This document shows, one piece after another, positions 20,893 through 31,829 of a DNA stretch of 64,000 nucleotides (position 1 is its first letter; every line of letters starts with the position of its first letter). Source of the stretch: Effrenium voratum (lineage: Eukaryota; Sar; Dinophyceae; Suessiales; Symbiodiniaceae); NCBI GenBank assembly GCA_963377175.1, contig CAUJNA010003248.1:305829-369828 (forward strand). The letters are read 5' to 3'. Position numbers and translations under genes: made by a program. The notes beneath the pieces were generated by a model. The model made no database searches, was not told where the DNA came from, and worked only from the letters and a program-made list of their open reading frames with translations.

Positions 20893-23800
20893 TCAAATCT
20901 CAGCCAAAGTGGCAGCTCCCATCCCTCGGAAGGGCGCCAGGCATTGCTTCAGGCCCTCCTTGAGCGAGGTGTGAGGGCTATGGCGCCCCAGCAGACGGAT
21001 CAGCCGCGCGCAGTCCAACCTGCGAGAACTTGTTGGGCTTAGGGTACGCAGGCGTTTCTTTTCAGATGCAACAAAAAGAGGGGGCCCTTCTTTTCCCTAA
21101 AAATCCACTGGGCTCTTCTGAGCGGCGAGCGGGATCTATTTTGACATTTTTCTCGACATAGGCTTCACTGTGCAAGCTTGGGCAACCCTCCACAACCCGG
21201 CGATTTGGAGTAAGGGAAGGTTCCCCATACCCCAACTTGCGGTCTCAAAAGAACCTGTTTTCAGGGCCTTCCATCTGTCAGAGTCAGGTCTCCAGCACAA
21301 CGTCTAAGCCAGGGGCCGGGTATCCCGTGGCAGCGGCGTGGATGGCGGAGAGCGCACCGCTGTGATGCCTGAGGCATCCAGTCCGGCCACTTCCGCCACC
21401 AGCAGCATCATCTCCTTGGCACATCTGAAAACCCAAGAGCAAGCAAGAAAGCAACGCCACGGGAATCCATTCCATGACAGACTGGCAGCTGCTTGAATTG
21501 CTTTGTGCTGACTCGACCAGCGCGGTTTGAAGGATTCAGGTTTGTGAAGTAAGGGCGCAACGTACCAGGTGTACTGCTCATTGCCTGTCGAACCCGCCAT
21601 GTCCACGCGCCGAAAAACATGTGCCAAACAGTGTCAAGGGATCCCAGTTTCCCTACCCACTGATAAAATCGTGGCTCAAATAAGTCATCGGCCATCCCAA
21701 ATCCACAGCCAAAATTCAGAAAACCAATCAATCAAACAGCAACTTAGCCTGAAACCAATCAGACATGTCAGGGATATGAATCACTATCTTAAAGTGAAAC
21801 AAAGCACTGCTCAAGGCCGGCCTTGCCAATGGAAGATGCCTTGCAGCCGCTCCCCTGCCAAATGTTGCTCTATCATCACCCTCAGCACGTTGGCCACGTC
21901 GCCCGCCCAGGTGGGGTAGCATCGCTGCCAGGCATCTACCTCGCCTCAAGAGCGCGCCAACCCCGGAAAACACGAGGGGCCCTAGTGGCACAATGGATGG
22001 ATAGGTGCAACGGTAAAATGTGTAAAATAAGTATATTTTCCTTACACAATGTCAAAATAGATGTAAAATATGTCAAACTCATGTTCCTGGCGAGTCTGCA
22101 TTGCTCGCTATGCTTCCACATGGCCATGCGGCCAATGAAATCAAACTCGCCGAGTCACTGATGCCGCTTTGAAGGTCTGTGTAGAGACTCGTCACAGCCT
22201 CATTCGCTTGCCCGTGCAACCCAAAGACCACATAAGACATCATCACCGAGTACCGACATGCAACATATGGCATGTGTCAAAATAGGGGGACCCCAAAATG
22301 ATATGTGTTGTTGTTGTTTTCTCGAGTCAAGACCATCCGCAAACCCCATCTGTTACAGAAATAGTCGGTACAACTACACCTTGGTCACGCATAGAGCCAG
22401 GGCTACCCGATGCTAGTCAACTAAAAATGATCAACCATGGCTTGTGACTCCAGCGTTGCAAGCGTCTCTTCCCCAACTTGACTCCCAGATATGGGGGCAC
22501 AGCAGACCAGAACCACCTCACCCCAGCTGCCCAACTTTCGGTTTGACTCCAATTCTTGAGCCCTGCCCCTCTGATTGGCTTCCATTTGGTTCCTCTTCAC
22601 CAAACAGCTACCCCCATAAGTCCCGCTGTCCGTCATGGAAGCGGATGAGCCCTTTCTCCCCCACGCCCCCACCTCCCCCCCACCTCCCCCCCACCTCCCC
22701 CCCCATCCCCGGCCCTTGCCACCTGAGCCCCCGGCAGAATCCGTGAGGGACTCCACGGGCCCATAGAGCAGCGGCACCCGCAGCACCGCCGCCTTGCAGC
22801 AGGCCGCCTGCACCAGCTGCTCGCTGTGGAGCTTGTGCCACCCTGGGAATTTTCAGGCGTCGCCGACCGAAGAAAAAAACAAGTCCGCCCACCAATTCTC
22901 ACCTGGCCACCTGACAGGAGCTCGCTCCTTCTTGCAGGTGACTATGCTAGTTGCGGGGAGTGTGTGTTTTATTTTGAGAAGAACAAAGTGTTATTTTGAG
23001 AAGAACAATGAGTGTTGGTGGTTTTGCTTTTTGGACCGTGTTGTGTGGTTTGTGTAACCTAGGGAAAACAAAAGACACATGGAGGACCCAAGCGTTCGTT
23101 TGATGCCATGGTGGGAAATGTCTGGGCAAACCACCACTGGTAGACAACCAAATGGACCAAGTCTTGCGTGTCTGCATCGGTGCGCGAAACAGCAGCTTGG
23201 AACCTTCTTTCGGGCCTGCCGGCCAAACTTATGGGCACATTGGACCGGACGCCAAGCCCTTTAGGCCTTCAAAAACCGGCCTTTCAGAGGATCCAAACCA
23301 TCGACACAAAGGCAAACGAGAGTCATCCTTCGGATCAAGACCCCTGGCACGGGGACCCATTGGGCAACAACCTCGAATTGATGAATCTGGAGACTTCCTA
23401 ATTGCTAGTAGGGTTCGACACTGCCGGTTCTTGTAGTCCAGCTCATGAGGTGCTGCACTCTTGGCATTCTCTATTTCATTGTTCATACTGTACACTTCAC
23501 TAGGTCAAGTGTGGGAGTGTGGAACCATCTGCATAATGGAGATCAATAGAAGGAACTGCATGTTGGCCAGAATTCATCGCACTTGAGAAAGGAGCCCGAT
23601 TCACCCATTCCGTGAAAACCAACAATGACAGCTGATGAATCATGCCTGGCCCAAAGTCCCTTACACAGTCTTCAACATAGTTCAGGGTTGCTGGCTTGAG
23701 TTGAACCGGCCTATGGTACTACTATGCTCATGTTGACCGAAAGCATCACTCCACGCCGGCAGTAAAGCTTCCTACGGCCCAAAGCCTGTTGCGAGCTGAC

Positions 23801-25115
23801 TGACTCCAAGCCGCCATACTCGCTGAGCGGGTTGGGCTTGGAGTTCGCGCAGTACGGAGGAGCAGTGCCGTCGAAGACGCAGTCCGCGCTGAGGTGTATC
23901 TGAGTCCGCTCTCACAAACTGCATCGAGCACTTGAAAAGCCAAGCTCGCGCAAAATGAGGTGGTTTTGCCCTGACCATTCTACGACAAATGACCACTGTG
24001 CGACATGCTGCAACCGTGGCAGGCAACGAGGCGTCCCCAGTGATCGTGTGACTGATCATGGTGCATGGTAGCACCGCTTGGGGATGACAGCATAGTTCCC
24101 AGTGGCTATCCGAGATTCTCCCCAGCCAAGGCACCAGCCAGGCCCCTAACTTCTCACAAGCTGCCGCCACAGAACCTGCGGGAGAACTCTGACGCAGGTT
24201 TGCCAACGTGGCCACTGGCGACGGTTTCTTGAGTGAAATGAGCTTTGATCACTTCTGAACAAAAAAAAACACGCGGCAACCCGAATTTCCCCACCCAGCC
24301 TGCCGCATCCACGTTCAGCTGCCGGGCCTGGTTGGGGCACTGTAGCACCTGCCGCCACTCCGCCAGATGGACCACCACCTGCCAGGAGAAGACCCTCGGA
24401 AAAACCGAAGCCAGCTCAAGAACAACCTTGGTGCCAAAGCCGAACGACCCGGAAAAGGCCGAGCGTAAGTCCGTGCCTGAGGTCGGAACTGCTCCATGAG
24501 CCGCGTCAGCGGCTCCTCCTGGCGCCAAAGTGACATCCTCTAAATTCAATATGAAGTGGCAGCACTGCAAGCCGTCCCCTCAAAAAGGGGAGCCCAGATC
24601 GTAATCTCCTCAAAAGCGGAGCCGAAATGAAAAAAGGGGAGCCGATGGCTGCAACGGGAACCACCCCTGTCGTCCTTTCAAACGCGACCACTTCGCGACG
24701 CATGTCCTGCAGCAGGTCACAGCACAGCACCCGCGGTGGTCGCCCACGGCGCCGGCACAGGCCCCTCACCTGGCGGTCTGACGGCTTCCGGCCTTTGGTC
24801 CGAGAAGATTTGGGTATGGGTCAAAATTAAACCACCGGGGACCACAGGGGTACCTGTTTTGGACCCCGGGATCCTGTTATTTGTTGGTGTCCATGTACCA
24901 GGGTGCCATTCAGGGTACCTGCTTTCGACCCACGCCCTCATGTCTTCCATTCTCCCTTTTTCTGCGCTGTCGAGCCGTGGCCCTTGCGCCCAGCGCCCTT
25001 TCTGGCCGCAGGCCCCGCCTCCCACGTCGTGGTGGCAAAGACCTGCATCACTTGGCGGCCCAGCAAGCCGGAGGCCCCGGTGACCAGCACGCGGGCGCCC
25101 GGCCTGCGACGCGGC
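20893..25115 (-). CDS. MAT2B-like / RmlD-family NAD(P)-binding protein, at least ten exons
   Basis: Family of dTDP-4-dehydrorhamnose reductases and the regulatory beta subunit of methionine adenosyltransferase; the spread of conserved pieces fits the MAT2B side best. Exons: ~25115-25043 (VLVTGASGLLGRQVMQ, Rossmann glycine loop), ~24740-24650, 24378-24300 (VVVHLAEWRQ, NQARQLNVDAA), 24175-24135, 23899-23812 (LSADCVFDGTAPPY), 22842-22723 (VLRVPLLYGPVESLTDSA), 22206-~22170, 21924-~21822 (YPTWAGDVANVL), 21424-~21312 and 21019-20893 (LDCARLIRLLGRH, stop TGA). Several joins keep frame when tested: 24300/24175, 24135/23899, 23812/22842 and 22723/22206. Donors at 24300, 23812 and probably 21822 are GC. 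In RmlD-type enzymes the catalytic motif is YxxxK; here the segment reads EYGGWHKLHSE, so Tyr and Lys are spaced by five, which should be checked. Start codon not found. Confidence 0.85.
22670..22705. repeat. CCCCCCACCT tandem tract at an intron 5' end
   Basis: Three to four copies of a 10-11 bp C-rich unit immediately after the donor of the 22842-22723 exon. Confidence 0.6.
23507..23597. repeat. Dispersed repeat R3, copy A
   Basis: Shares CCATCTGCATAATGGAGATC and CATCGCACTTGAGAAAG with 29244-29333. In a MAT2B-like intron. Confidence 0.6.
24811..24936. repeat. Dispersed inverted-repeat element, copy 9
   Basis: Begins TGGGTATGGGTCAAAATTAA and ends GGTACCTGCTTTCGACCCACGCC. In a MAT2B-like intron between the first two exons. 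Confidence 0.5.
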
Positions 25116-26075
25116 CCCTCACTTCAAGCGGCTTCATCGCACAGGGAAAGGAAACGCCTCCCAAAGCAAGCGCCAAACATCGCATTGAGCTCAAATGACC
25201 CCCAAATTGCCACAAAAGGCCTTGAGACCTGCAATCTGGAAGGGGTCTCTAAGCGTCTCTCATGTCTCTCCCCACTCGAGAGTCCTCGCCTGGAAGCCTC
25301 CGCCAGGCTGCCGCGAGAGGAAAGCAGGGAGCCTCCATCCAGCGAGCCAGCGGCGAGTGAAGTGGAGTGCTGGTACGTGCGTTCGAATGGGGAAATTCGG
25401 GGAGTACATGAAGCATGGAACCAAAGTGCTGGCTGCAGTACCAGTGCAATAGCTAGTGCTCTGGTACATGTGAATGGTTGCAGCTTCCCAGAAATGAACG
25501 ATTGCAGCTTCGGATCATTGGAAGAGCCTATGAGCAAGGAGGGTCCGTGAACCAAGCATCGCAAGCTGCTCCGAGTCCCGCAAACAACCCCGCTCATCAT
25601 TGTCAGTCACAAATTTGGAGGCATCTCGAGGTCCTGTTGGCCCAACCGAATTCGCCCCTCCTCGAGGTTGGGGATTTGGGGGATCTGGCCTCCAGAGAGG
25701 GGAGTGCCAGCCACAGTCTCGGCAGCCTCTGGCTGAGGCCTCGGTTCGCGCTCCCTTCAGTTGATCTTGGCCTCAACCGCCTTCAAAATCAGCAACTAAA
25801 CTGCTGGACATGGCCTAATGCCCAGCAGGTTGCGGTAAGGCACACTCTGAGGATAAATAATAGGATTTATATGATATATCATAGACAATTCTCACACGCA
25901 TAGGGTCAAGGGGCGGTGCATCTGTCGTGGTCGCCTGCTCACCTTGGCTCTGAGGAGCAAAGCAGGGAATGCTTCCAATGCCGGGGCCAAATACAGCCGC
26001 TACCAGACCCCAACCCCACAGTGCAGCCGCAGTGGCTGGAAGCCTGATTCGCTTCCTGCCTTGGAAGGCGTAGTG
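25116..26075. other. Spacer upstream of the MAT2B-like gene
   Basis: Should hold the first exon or promoter of the MAT2B-like gene, but I see no distinct signal. Confidence 0.3.
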
Positions 26076-27248
26076 CTAGCTCAACACCAAAAAAAAGCAG
26101 CATCCCCTGTGTCTCATGAGTCTCCTGGTTGCGAGCAAAAAAGATCTTCCACAACGAAACCCGTGACCTTGAGCAGGCTGCTTGCCATTGCCAAGCTGCC
26201 AGGCGTGCGCCTTGAGCTCCTCCTGCTTCCCAATATGTGGGTAAGGTCTCTCCAGCCTCTCGGTGAAGCTCTGACATCTCTGACCCTGAGGCTGGCTCTG
26301 GGCTTGAACGCGCAGACTCCTCTCCAGCTCTTTCAGCTCGTACAGCTTCTGGAGATGTTGCTGCTGCATCATCTGCGCCTCGAAGTTTGGCGGCTTGATC
26401 TTGGTCCCGCTCGGCAAAGACATGGAGCTGCACGAGGGCGCAGGTGAGACATCCCTGCCCTCAGTTCTTGCGGTAGGAGCAGGCGTTGGCACGGACAAGG
26501 CGCCGCTTGCGACGCCCCAGGGCGTCGCAAAACCTTTGCCGCTCGAGCGTTGCGCCCATCGCGGGTCCTGGAAGAAGTTGGGCACATCCGAGAGGGCCGG
26601 GCTTCCTACAGCACCTCTCATGCTCGCCATGCCTGCCATGGATGGCATTCCTGGCATGCTCGGCATGCCTGGCATGCCTGGCATGGATGGCATGGATGGC
26701 ATTCCTGGCATGCTTGGTACACCAGGCATTCCTGGCATGCTGGGCATGCTGGGCACGCTGGGCACGCCTGACATTCCTGGCGCGCTGGGCGCGCTGGGCA
26801 CGCCTGACATTCCCGTCATGCTTGGCACGCCAGGCTGAAACTGACTGTGGTGCCCATGAGAATGCCCATGTGCATGCCCATGTGCATGCCCATGTGGATG
26901 CCCATGTGCATCCCGAGAGCGCGCTCGAAGCATGTCAGGGAGAGGAGGTGTTTGCAACTGCCCGAGCTTGAGAAGCGGTGGTGCCTGCAACACGAAGCCC
27001 GGGTAAAAGGCCGCACCAGGAGGGCCTAGAGCCTCGCCTCCATGTCGCTGCCTGTCTAGCACCCTGGAGACACGAAGAGGTCGCCCAAGGGAGCCCGCGC
27101 GCTTCCGCGCTGTTAGGACCTTCTCTCCGTCTTCCTCCTCATCGCTGCCACCACTCTTGGTGTAGCGATACCGAGGTGGCGTGCCGGGGCCGGGCATGGC
27201 AAATAAGCCATGAGCTCTGCTTAGCCGTTCACATACTGCAATGCTCAT
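26076..27248 (-). CDS. Low-complexity protein with His-Gly and Pro-Ser-Met-Pro-Gly-Met repeats
   Basis: A 390-codon frame on the minus strand. From the second Met (FAMPGPGTPP) it runs through an acidic patch (SDEEEDGEK), a basic stretch, a His-Gly-rich block (HGHAHGHAHGHSHGHH), then about 25 short units built from PSMPGMPG/PGV, a Ser/Pro-rich linker and a probable coiled coil (MMQQQHLQKLYELKELERSL). The repeat block is encoded by tandem GGCATGCC-like DNA. The His-rich segment could bind metal ions. The last 40 residues look like read-through into an intron, so the true 3' boundary may be near 26200. A real gene is likely because composition changes in ordered domains; function unknown. Confidence 0.5.
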   Translation of the reverse strand: MSIAVCERLSRAHGLFAMPGPGTPPRYRYTKSGGSDEEEDGEKVLTARKRAGSLGRPLRVSRVLDRQRHGGEALGPPGAAFYPGFVLQAPPLLKLGQLQTPPLPDMLRARSRDAHGHPHGHAHGHAHGHSHGHHSQFQPGVPSMTGMSGVPSAPSAPGMSGVPSVPSMPSMPGMPGVPSMPGMPSMPSMPGMPGMPSMPGMPSMAGMASMRGAVGSPALSDVPNFFQDPRWAQRSSGKGFATPWGVASGALSVPTPAPTARTEGRDVSPAPSCSSMSLPSGTKIKPPNFEAQMMQQQHLQKLYELKELERSLRVQAQSQPQGQRCQSFTERLERPYPHIGKQEELKAHAWQLGNGKQPAQGHGFRCGRSFLLATRRLMRHRGCCFFLVLS

Positions 27249-28660
27249 TTGCCTACATGATGTAGCCTCGGAGTCTCTGAGTCGCTATGTTCATGAGCCC
27301 CACTTATGCTCAGCGTGTTGATGAATGTGAGCCATGCAAGCGGCTCTTGTCCATGTTCTGAGCTTATAAGGCTCTTACAGCTGCGCAAGGCCACGTGCCA
27401 ATGAACTTTCACCAAAGCCATCATTCCCAATGTGCTGTTTGAACATCACACCAGCCAACAGAAACTCATTGCAGGTCGACCCAATTGGCAATGCTCAATT
27501 TCGTCAAACGGAAGTCAGCGATGGCCATGCACAGACTGACCTCCTCCTTCTTGCGACGCCTTGGAGCCATGTGACACCTCAGATTACACGAAGGGCATGT
27601 TTGGACAAATGCAACTGCTGGTTCCATGCAAAATGCCTGGCAACCTGGTGATGCTCTAAGATGAGGGCTGAAGGTGAAATAAGCACCGCCAGCGCTGACG
27701 TTGCTTGAAGTGACTATTTGTATGCAGTTTGGCTGCTTCTCCCTGCCATTTTCCAACTTGATGGATGTTACTCTTCGAGTACCTGCATGTTGAGCGTGCT
27801 TTTTCTGTTCTTGCGGTTTCCACCATCTGTTTGGCTGTGATTAGAGGCTTGGGTATGGATTTCAGGTCTGCCCATGTTCATAGGACGTCGCCCACTGGAG
27901 CCATCGGCTCAGCGTCTCAACTTCAAAACTGCACTGAATCTGATGTTGCCGGGGTGGTCAAATTAACCTGACTTCCCCAGCACGCGCACACCTGGCAACG
28001 TTATCACAAAGCCCCGAAGCCCCATAGTGATGAATAGCGCCCACGGCCTCATCTGGGGGTGTCTTGGACTCTCTTCAACCGTTTGGACCCTTGAACGCCA
28101 GGCCCCTTGCGGCGCGTGGCCCAAAGCATGTCGGCTGTAGCATCTCGGCCTGGGAAATGCAAGCCCACTTCACTCCCGTGAAAATGCATGGCATGCGGCT
28201 GAGTATTTCTATCACACGAAAGACTAACAGATATACCAGATATTCACTAGCAGCCCCTGCCAAAATGACGAGAACAATGTTAAAGATGTTGTTTCTGACG
28301 CGGAAACAGCCGGAGCAGAAAAACCGTTGCCTGTCGATGTTAACTTGCTACCATCCTCTTTGGATGTAAGTTTCACAGGTGGGAATACAGTTATTCGCAA
28401 CACAAACGTGACTGACAAGCAGTTCTCTGAATAGGAATGTTACCCCTCACAAGGGTGGTCCCCTGATTGAGACGGCTGCAGGCTGACTGTGGCCGGAGCA
28501 CCATCCCCTCGCAGCTCAAGCAACGCAAAGCTGCCTCGTTTCTTCCCGAGCCTGGTCACCAGCCTGAGGCTTAGCCTGCAGCTTGTGAAAACTTGAATTT
28601 GAAAATCCGCCTTGAGAAAAAAAGGCCCCGCAGGTCTTCGGTTCAAACGCGCAAATTCGC
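27249..28660. other. Spacer, no gene supported
   Basis: About 1.4 kb without convincing exons on either strand or a recognisable repeat. Confidence 0.35.
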
Positions 28661-29440
28661 TTATTGGTGCTGGGCAGTGATCGCCTCCACCGCATCCGAC
28701 AGATCTGAGATGGTGGTGGTCACGCGACCTCGAACCACGTGGTCGCGTGACACCGCCGTCACGTTGCGCCGGGGAGAGAGTTGCGCCAGAGTGTCCCGGA
28801 ACTCCTCCTCCTGCGAAATTTTGCTCCCAACGCCCGACTTTCGAAACTGGGTGGGGTGTGCAACACACGCACCTTAGGATTTGGTGCGCGGGGCGTCTTT
28901 GAATTTGCTGCGGTCTGGGCCGTGGAACTGCTCAACTCAAAAAAAAGAACCACCACCTTGGAGGTCCCCCCCCAATTTGACACATACAAATGGGTGGTCC
29001 CCGTCTTTTTTTGAGGTCCCCGCAATTGACACCTAGTAGCGCCTCCCACAAGCAAAGAAATTCAACCTGACACTCATGGCCTTGAAACATCCTCACTGCT
29101 TCACATCTGGCCATGGGCCAAAATCCAAATCGTACCCCCCATGAACATCAACCAATCCAACCACTAAAATAGGAAGCCTAAAATGGGTGCACCTTCACCT
29201 ACCCACCAAAATGTGGGATCCCAAAACGGTTTTGACCACAGCCAAGTCTGGGAGTGAACATTGTGGACCCATCTGCATAATGGAGATCAATCGAAGGGAC
29301 ATGGCCAGAATGCATCGCACTTGAGAAAGCCCCCGAACCTGTGCTCAGACCGAAAAGCTCTCCTGCTTGCGCCTGGACATCTTCAGCTGCAGCTCCATGG
29401 AGTCCATGGAGGGCAACTTCACCAGGCTCTCGGGCTTGAA
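28661..29440 (-). CDS. Unknown protein, last two exons
   Basis: Exon 29440-29351 (FKPESLVKLPSMDSMELQLK then MSRRKQESFS, donor GTCTGAG) joins in phase 0 to exon 28846-28661 (FRKSGVGSKISQEEEFRDTL, NVTAVSRDHVVRGRVTTTIS, DLSDAVEAITAQHQ, stop TAA). Acceptors are CTTCAG and CCCAG. Together they give 91 C-terminal residues with no family I recognise; the last part looks helical. Further exons must lie upstream of 29440. The intron contains a type-B dispersed element and a repeated 'gacac/ggtggtcccc' pair. Confidence 0.6.
29109..29243. repeat. Dispersed inverted-repeat element, copy 10
   Basis: Type-B copy, longest seen (about 135 bp): begins GGCCATGGGCCAAAATCC and ends GGTTTTGACCACAGCC. Confidence 0.55.
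29244..29333. repeat. Dispersed repeat R3, copy B
   Basis: Abuts the element ending at 29243; partner of 23507-23597. Confidence 0.6.
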
Positions 29441-29656
29441 CTGAAGCAAGCCACGGCTCGGAGACGAAACCGTGGAACCCCCGGACTTTTTGTATTTGGC
29501 CGGGGGGCCAAAAATCGTTGGTAATGTTCTGGGCACCTGATTTTCATTTGGCGGGTGCCACTGACCCCCAACGTGGAAAAAATGGGCCCCTGAAATTTGA
29601 GCCAACAATCGAAACCCGGGGTCTTTTTATCTGGTTGACCCAGCGTGTGAAGAATC

Positions 29657-29819
29657 AAGAAGGCGGCCACAGCTGTTTCTTGCTGGGAGTGTCCCTAACC
29701 TTCATCTACCCGGGCTTTGATTGTGCTCATTTGGCTCTGGGTAACCCCAGAATGGGTTACCTTGTGGAAACATGGAACACCTGCGGTCCATATTCTGGTG
29801 TAATTTTGACCCATACCCA
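29657..29819. repeat. Dispersed repeat R2 copy B joined to a 5'-truncated dispersed element
   Basis: 29657-29745 matches 4723-4822. 29741-29819 is the 3' part of the type-A dispersed element, ending TAATTTTGACCCATACCCA. Confidence 0.55.
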
Positions 29820-30140
29820 TTTACCCTCCCCTTTTCACATGGAAGAAAGGAACCCGGTCCCTTGAAAAGGAAAATGGTCTTGTAGGACCCCCTGAGCGTC
29901 AGGATCCATGTTAATTGGTGGGAGGGCAAGTGGAATCCTCTGCAGGGGTGGGGCATTTGCAGGGCAAACCACGGTGAGATCAGAAGGTTTCCTCGCTCAT
30001 TGTCCAGAGAAATTGTGTCCCAAGCCCGAATGGTCATTTACCCTATCAAGCATCAGGCAAAGGGTTTATGCATTTCTGCCGCAATTCGGTCCGGCATCTC
30101 TTTCTCTTTGACCAGCTTGTGATATGGGTGTGAATGATCA

Positions 30141-30197
30141 TTGGGGACCTTTTTGGTGGGCATCATTTAGGCGGGGAGTTATGTCCACCAACCACCT
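30141..30197. repeat. Dispersed repeat R4, copy B
   Basis: Partner of 20530-20583. Confidence 0.5.
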
Positions 30198-30926
30198 GAG
30201 GTTCCCTATCAAAATCCAGAGCCTTATCCGACGGTTTCTTTCTCGCATGTGCCTCGGTGCCTTCCGCACCCTTTATGATGCCAGGGAAAAGGAACTCGGC
30301 CGTGCTCTTGCCGTATCTCTGGGCCATCTCGTTGAGCACGTGCACGAAAATGAGGAACTCTTCGAAGTCAACACAATGATTGGCGTCCCTGATGTCCGGC
30401 GACCGGAAAGTCGAAGGCTTGCGTACGATGAAGCTGTCTTGACAAAGTTTACCTTCCCGGTACTGAACTACGCTTTGACTACCTTCTTTCTACTCTTGTA
30501 GCTTACAGGATCTTACAGGGATGGATCCAGAAAAGCATCCGAACCGCATGGAAAAGAGCTCTGCAAGTTTTCAGGCAGCCGGCTTGTCCACCCGGGCCCA
30601 GTAGAAGTTCATCCGCTCAGGTGTCACCTTGGGACGCTCCTTCGGCGGAATGAACCTCGCGAGGCAAGGAATTCAAGACTGTCCACCATCTGTCCTGGAT
30701 ATGTTGTGCAAGTGGGCAGCTCCAGCATCCAGCTTTGCCAGTCCTTCTTGGTCCAGCGACCTCACGTGGGGAGGATTTGTCGGGCCAAGTTCCAAAAAGT
30801 TGGTGTCTGATGTGTATGCGAAACAGTACTCTGGGTGCCCTGCCCGACGAAGTACGGTCAATTTCGTTGAACTGGTCATGCGCCTTCTTGATGAACTCCA
30901 TGTCCAGCTTGTATGTCGTTGCCAAT
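30180..30926 (-). CDS. EF-hand-like protein, at least two exons
   Basis: Exon 30926-30856 encodes YKLDMEFIKKAHDQFNEID, the first helix and loop start of an EF-hand, and ends at a GTACTT donor. Exon about 30460-30180 encodes SFIVRKPSTFRSPD, then DIRDANHCVDFEEFLIFV, a degenerate EF-hand loop with the usual VDFEEF exit, and then EMAQRYGKSTAEFLFPG. EF-hands bind calcium; the second loop lacks several acidic ligands so may not. An exon for the missing loop residues probably lies between. Start and stop not located. R4 copy B overlaps the 3' end. Confidence 0.5.
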
Positions 30927-31829
30927 CTCAGCACTTGCGACAGCGGTCATACAGGCTTGCGCATAAAATGCATTCGGCCTTCGATCGGTTCGCTCATCAG
31001 CAGACATATTATTCATCATGTGCTTCTGTGCCTCAGTGCAAACAAAATGGCAGTGCAGCTTTAATCAAGCAGTGGGCGGCTGAAAGGCCACGCTGCGAAG
31101 AAGGAATCCTCCAGAAAGGTGATCTTGTTCCTCCTCATGTACTTCAGCCTCGTGTGGTCACCTGCAGGGCGTTGGCAAGGCCGACCACCCTTGACCGAGT
31201 CTCCCCGACACCGAAACAGCTGAAATCACAGTCAATGCAAATAGGAATGTCTGCAATGAATTGGCAATGTTGCTTTTGGAATCCAATCTTTTCTCATGGC
31301 TGGCAAAGTGCAATGTTGTTCATTGCGTATGTGCTCTGGCAGTCCAGGACAGACTCGGAAAATGCTTTAAAGGCATCTGCAGCGAGAAGAGTCTAATTCA
31401 TCCCAAGGTTTACGGCAAGCAACAGCCCTAAGCACACATTGACAACTCTGAGGTCCCTTCCAATGCCTCGTGAAGCAACCCACAGCTTCAAGGGAGCTGC
31501 GATGGCAATGCAGGCCTGCGCGGCGTGCAACGCGCGCAACGCCCGCAACGCGCGAGCCGATGGAGAGCGAGCCGCGCGAGCCTGTGAGCCGTAGTTGTCG
31601 GCAACCACCAAGCGCCACCACGGGGCTGACTCCGCACCCTCTCGCACCTCCTACGGGTTGACAATGACTCGGGTTGGGTTTAAACATGCGCAAAGCATTG
31701 GGCATGACAAGCTGTGCCCCTTGCCAGCTTCGAGGATTGCACCAAAGTAAAGTTGACTGCCAGCTCGGATGGCCGTCAGGTCGCTCTTTCTCATGAGCTA
31801 GGCAAGCGATTTGGCCCCTTGGAGTGGTG
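30927..31829. other. Spacer, no gene supported
   Basis: Includes a short CGCGCAACGC/GCGAGCCG-rich stretch near 31510-31580. No convincing exon. Confidence 0.3.
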
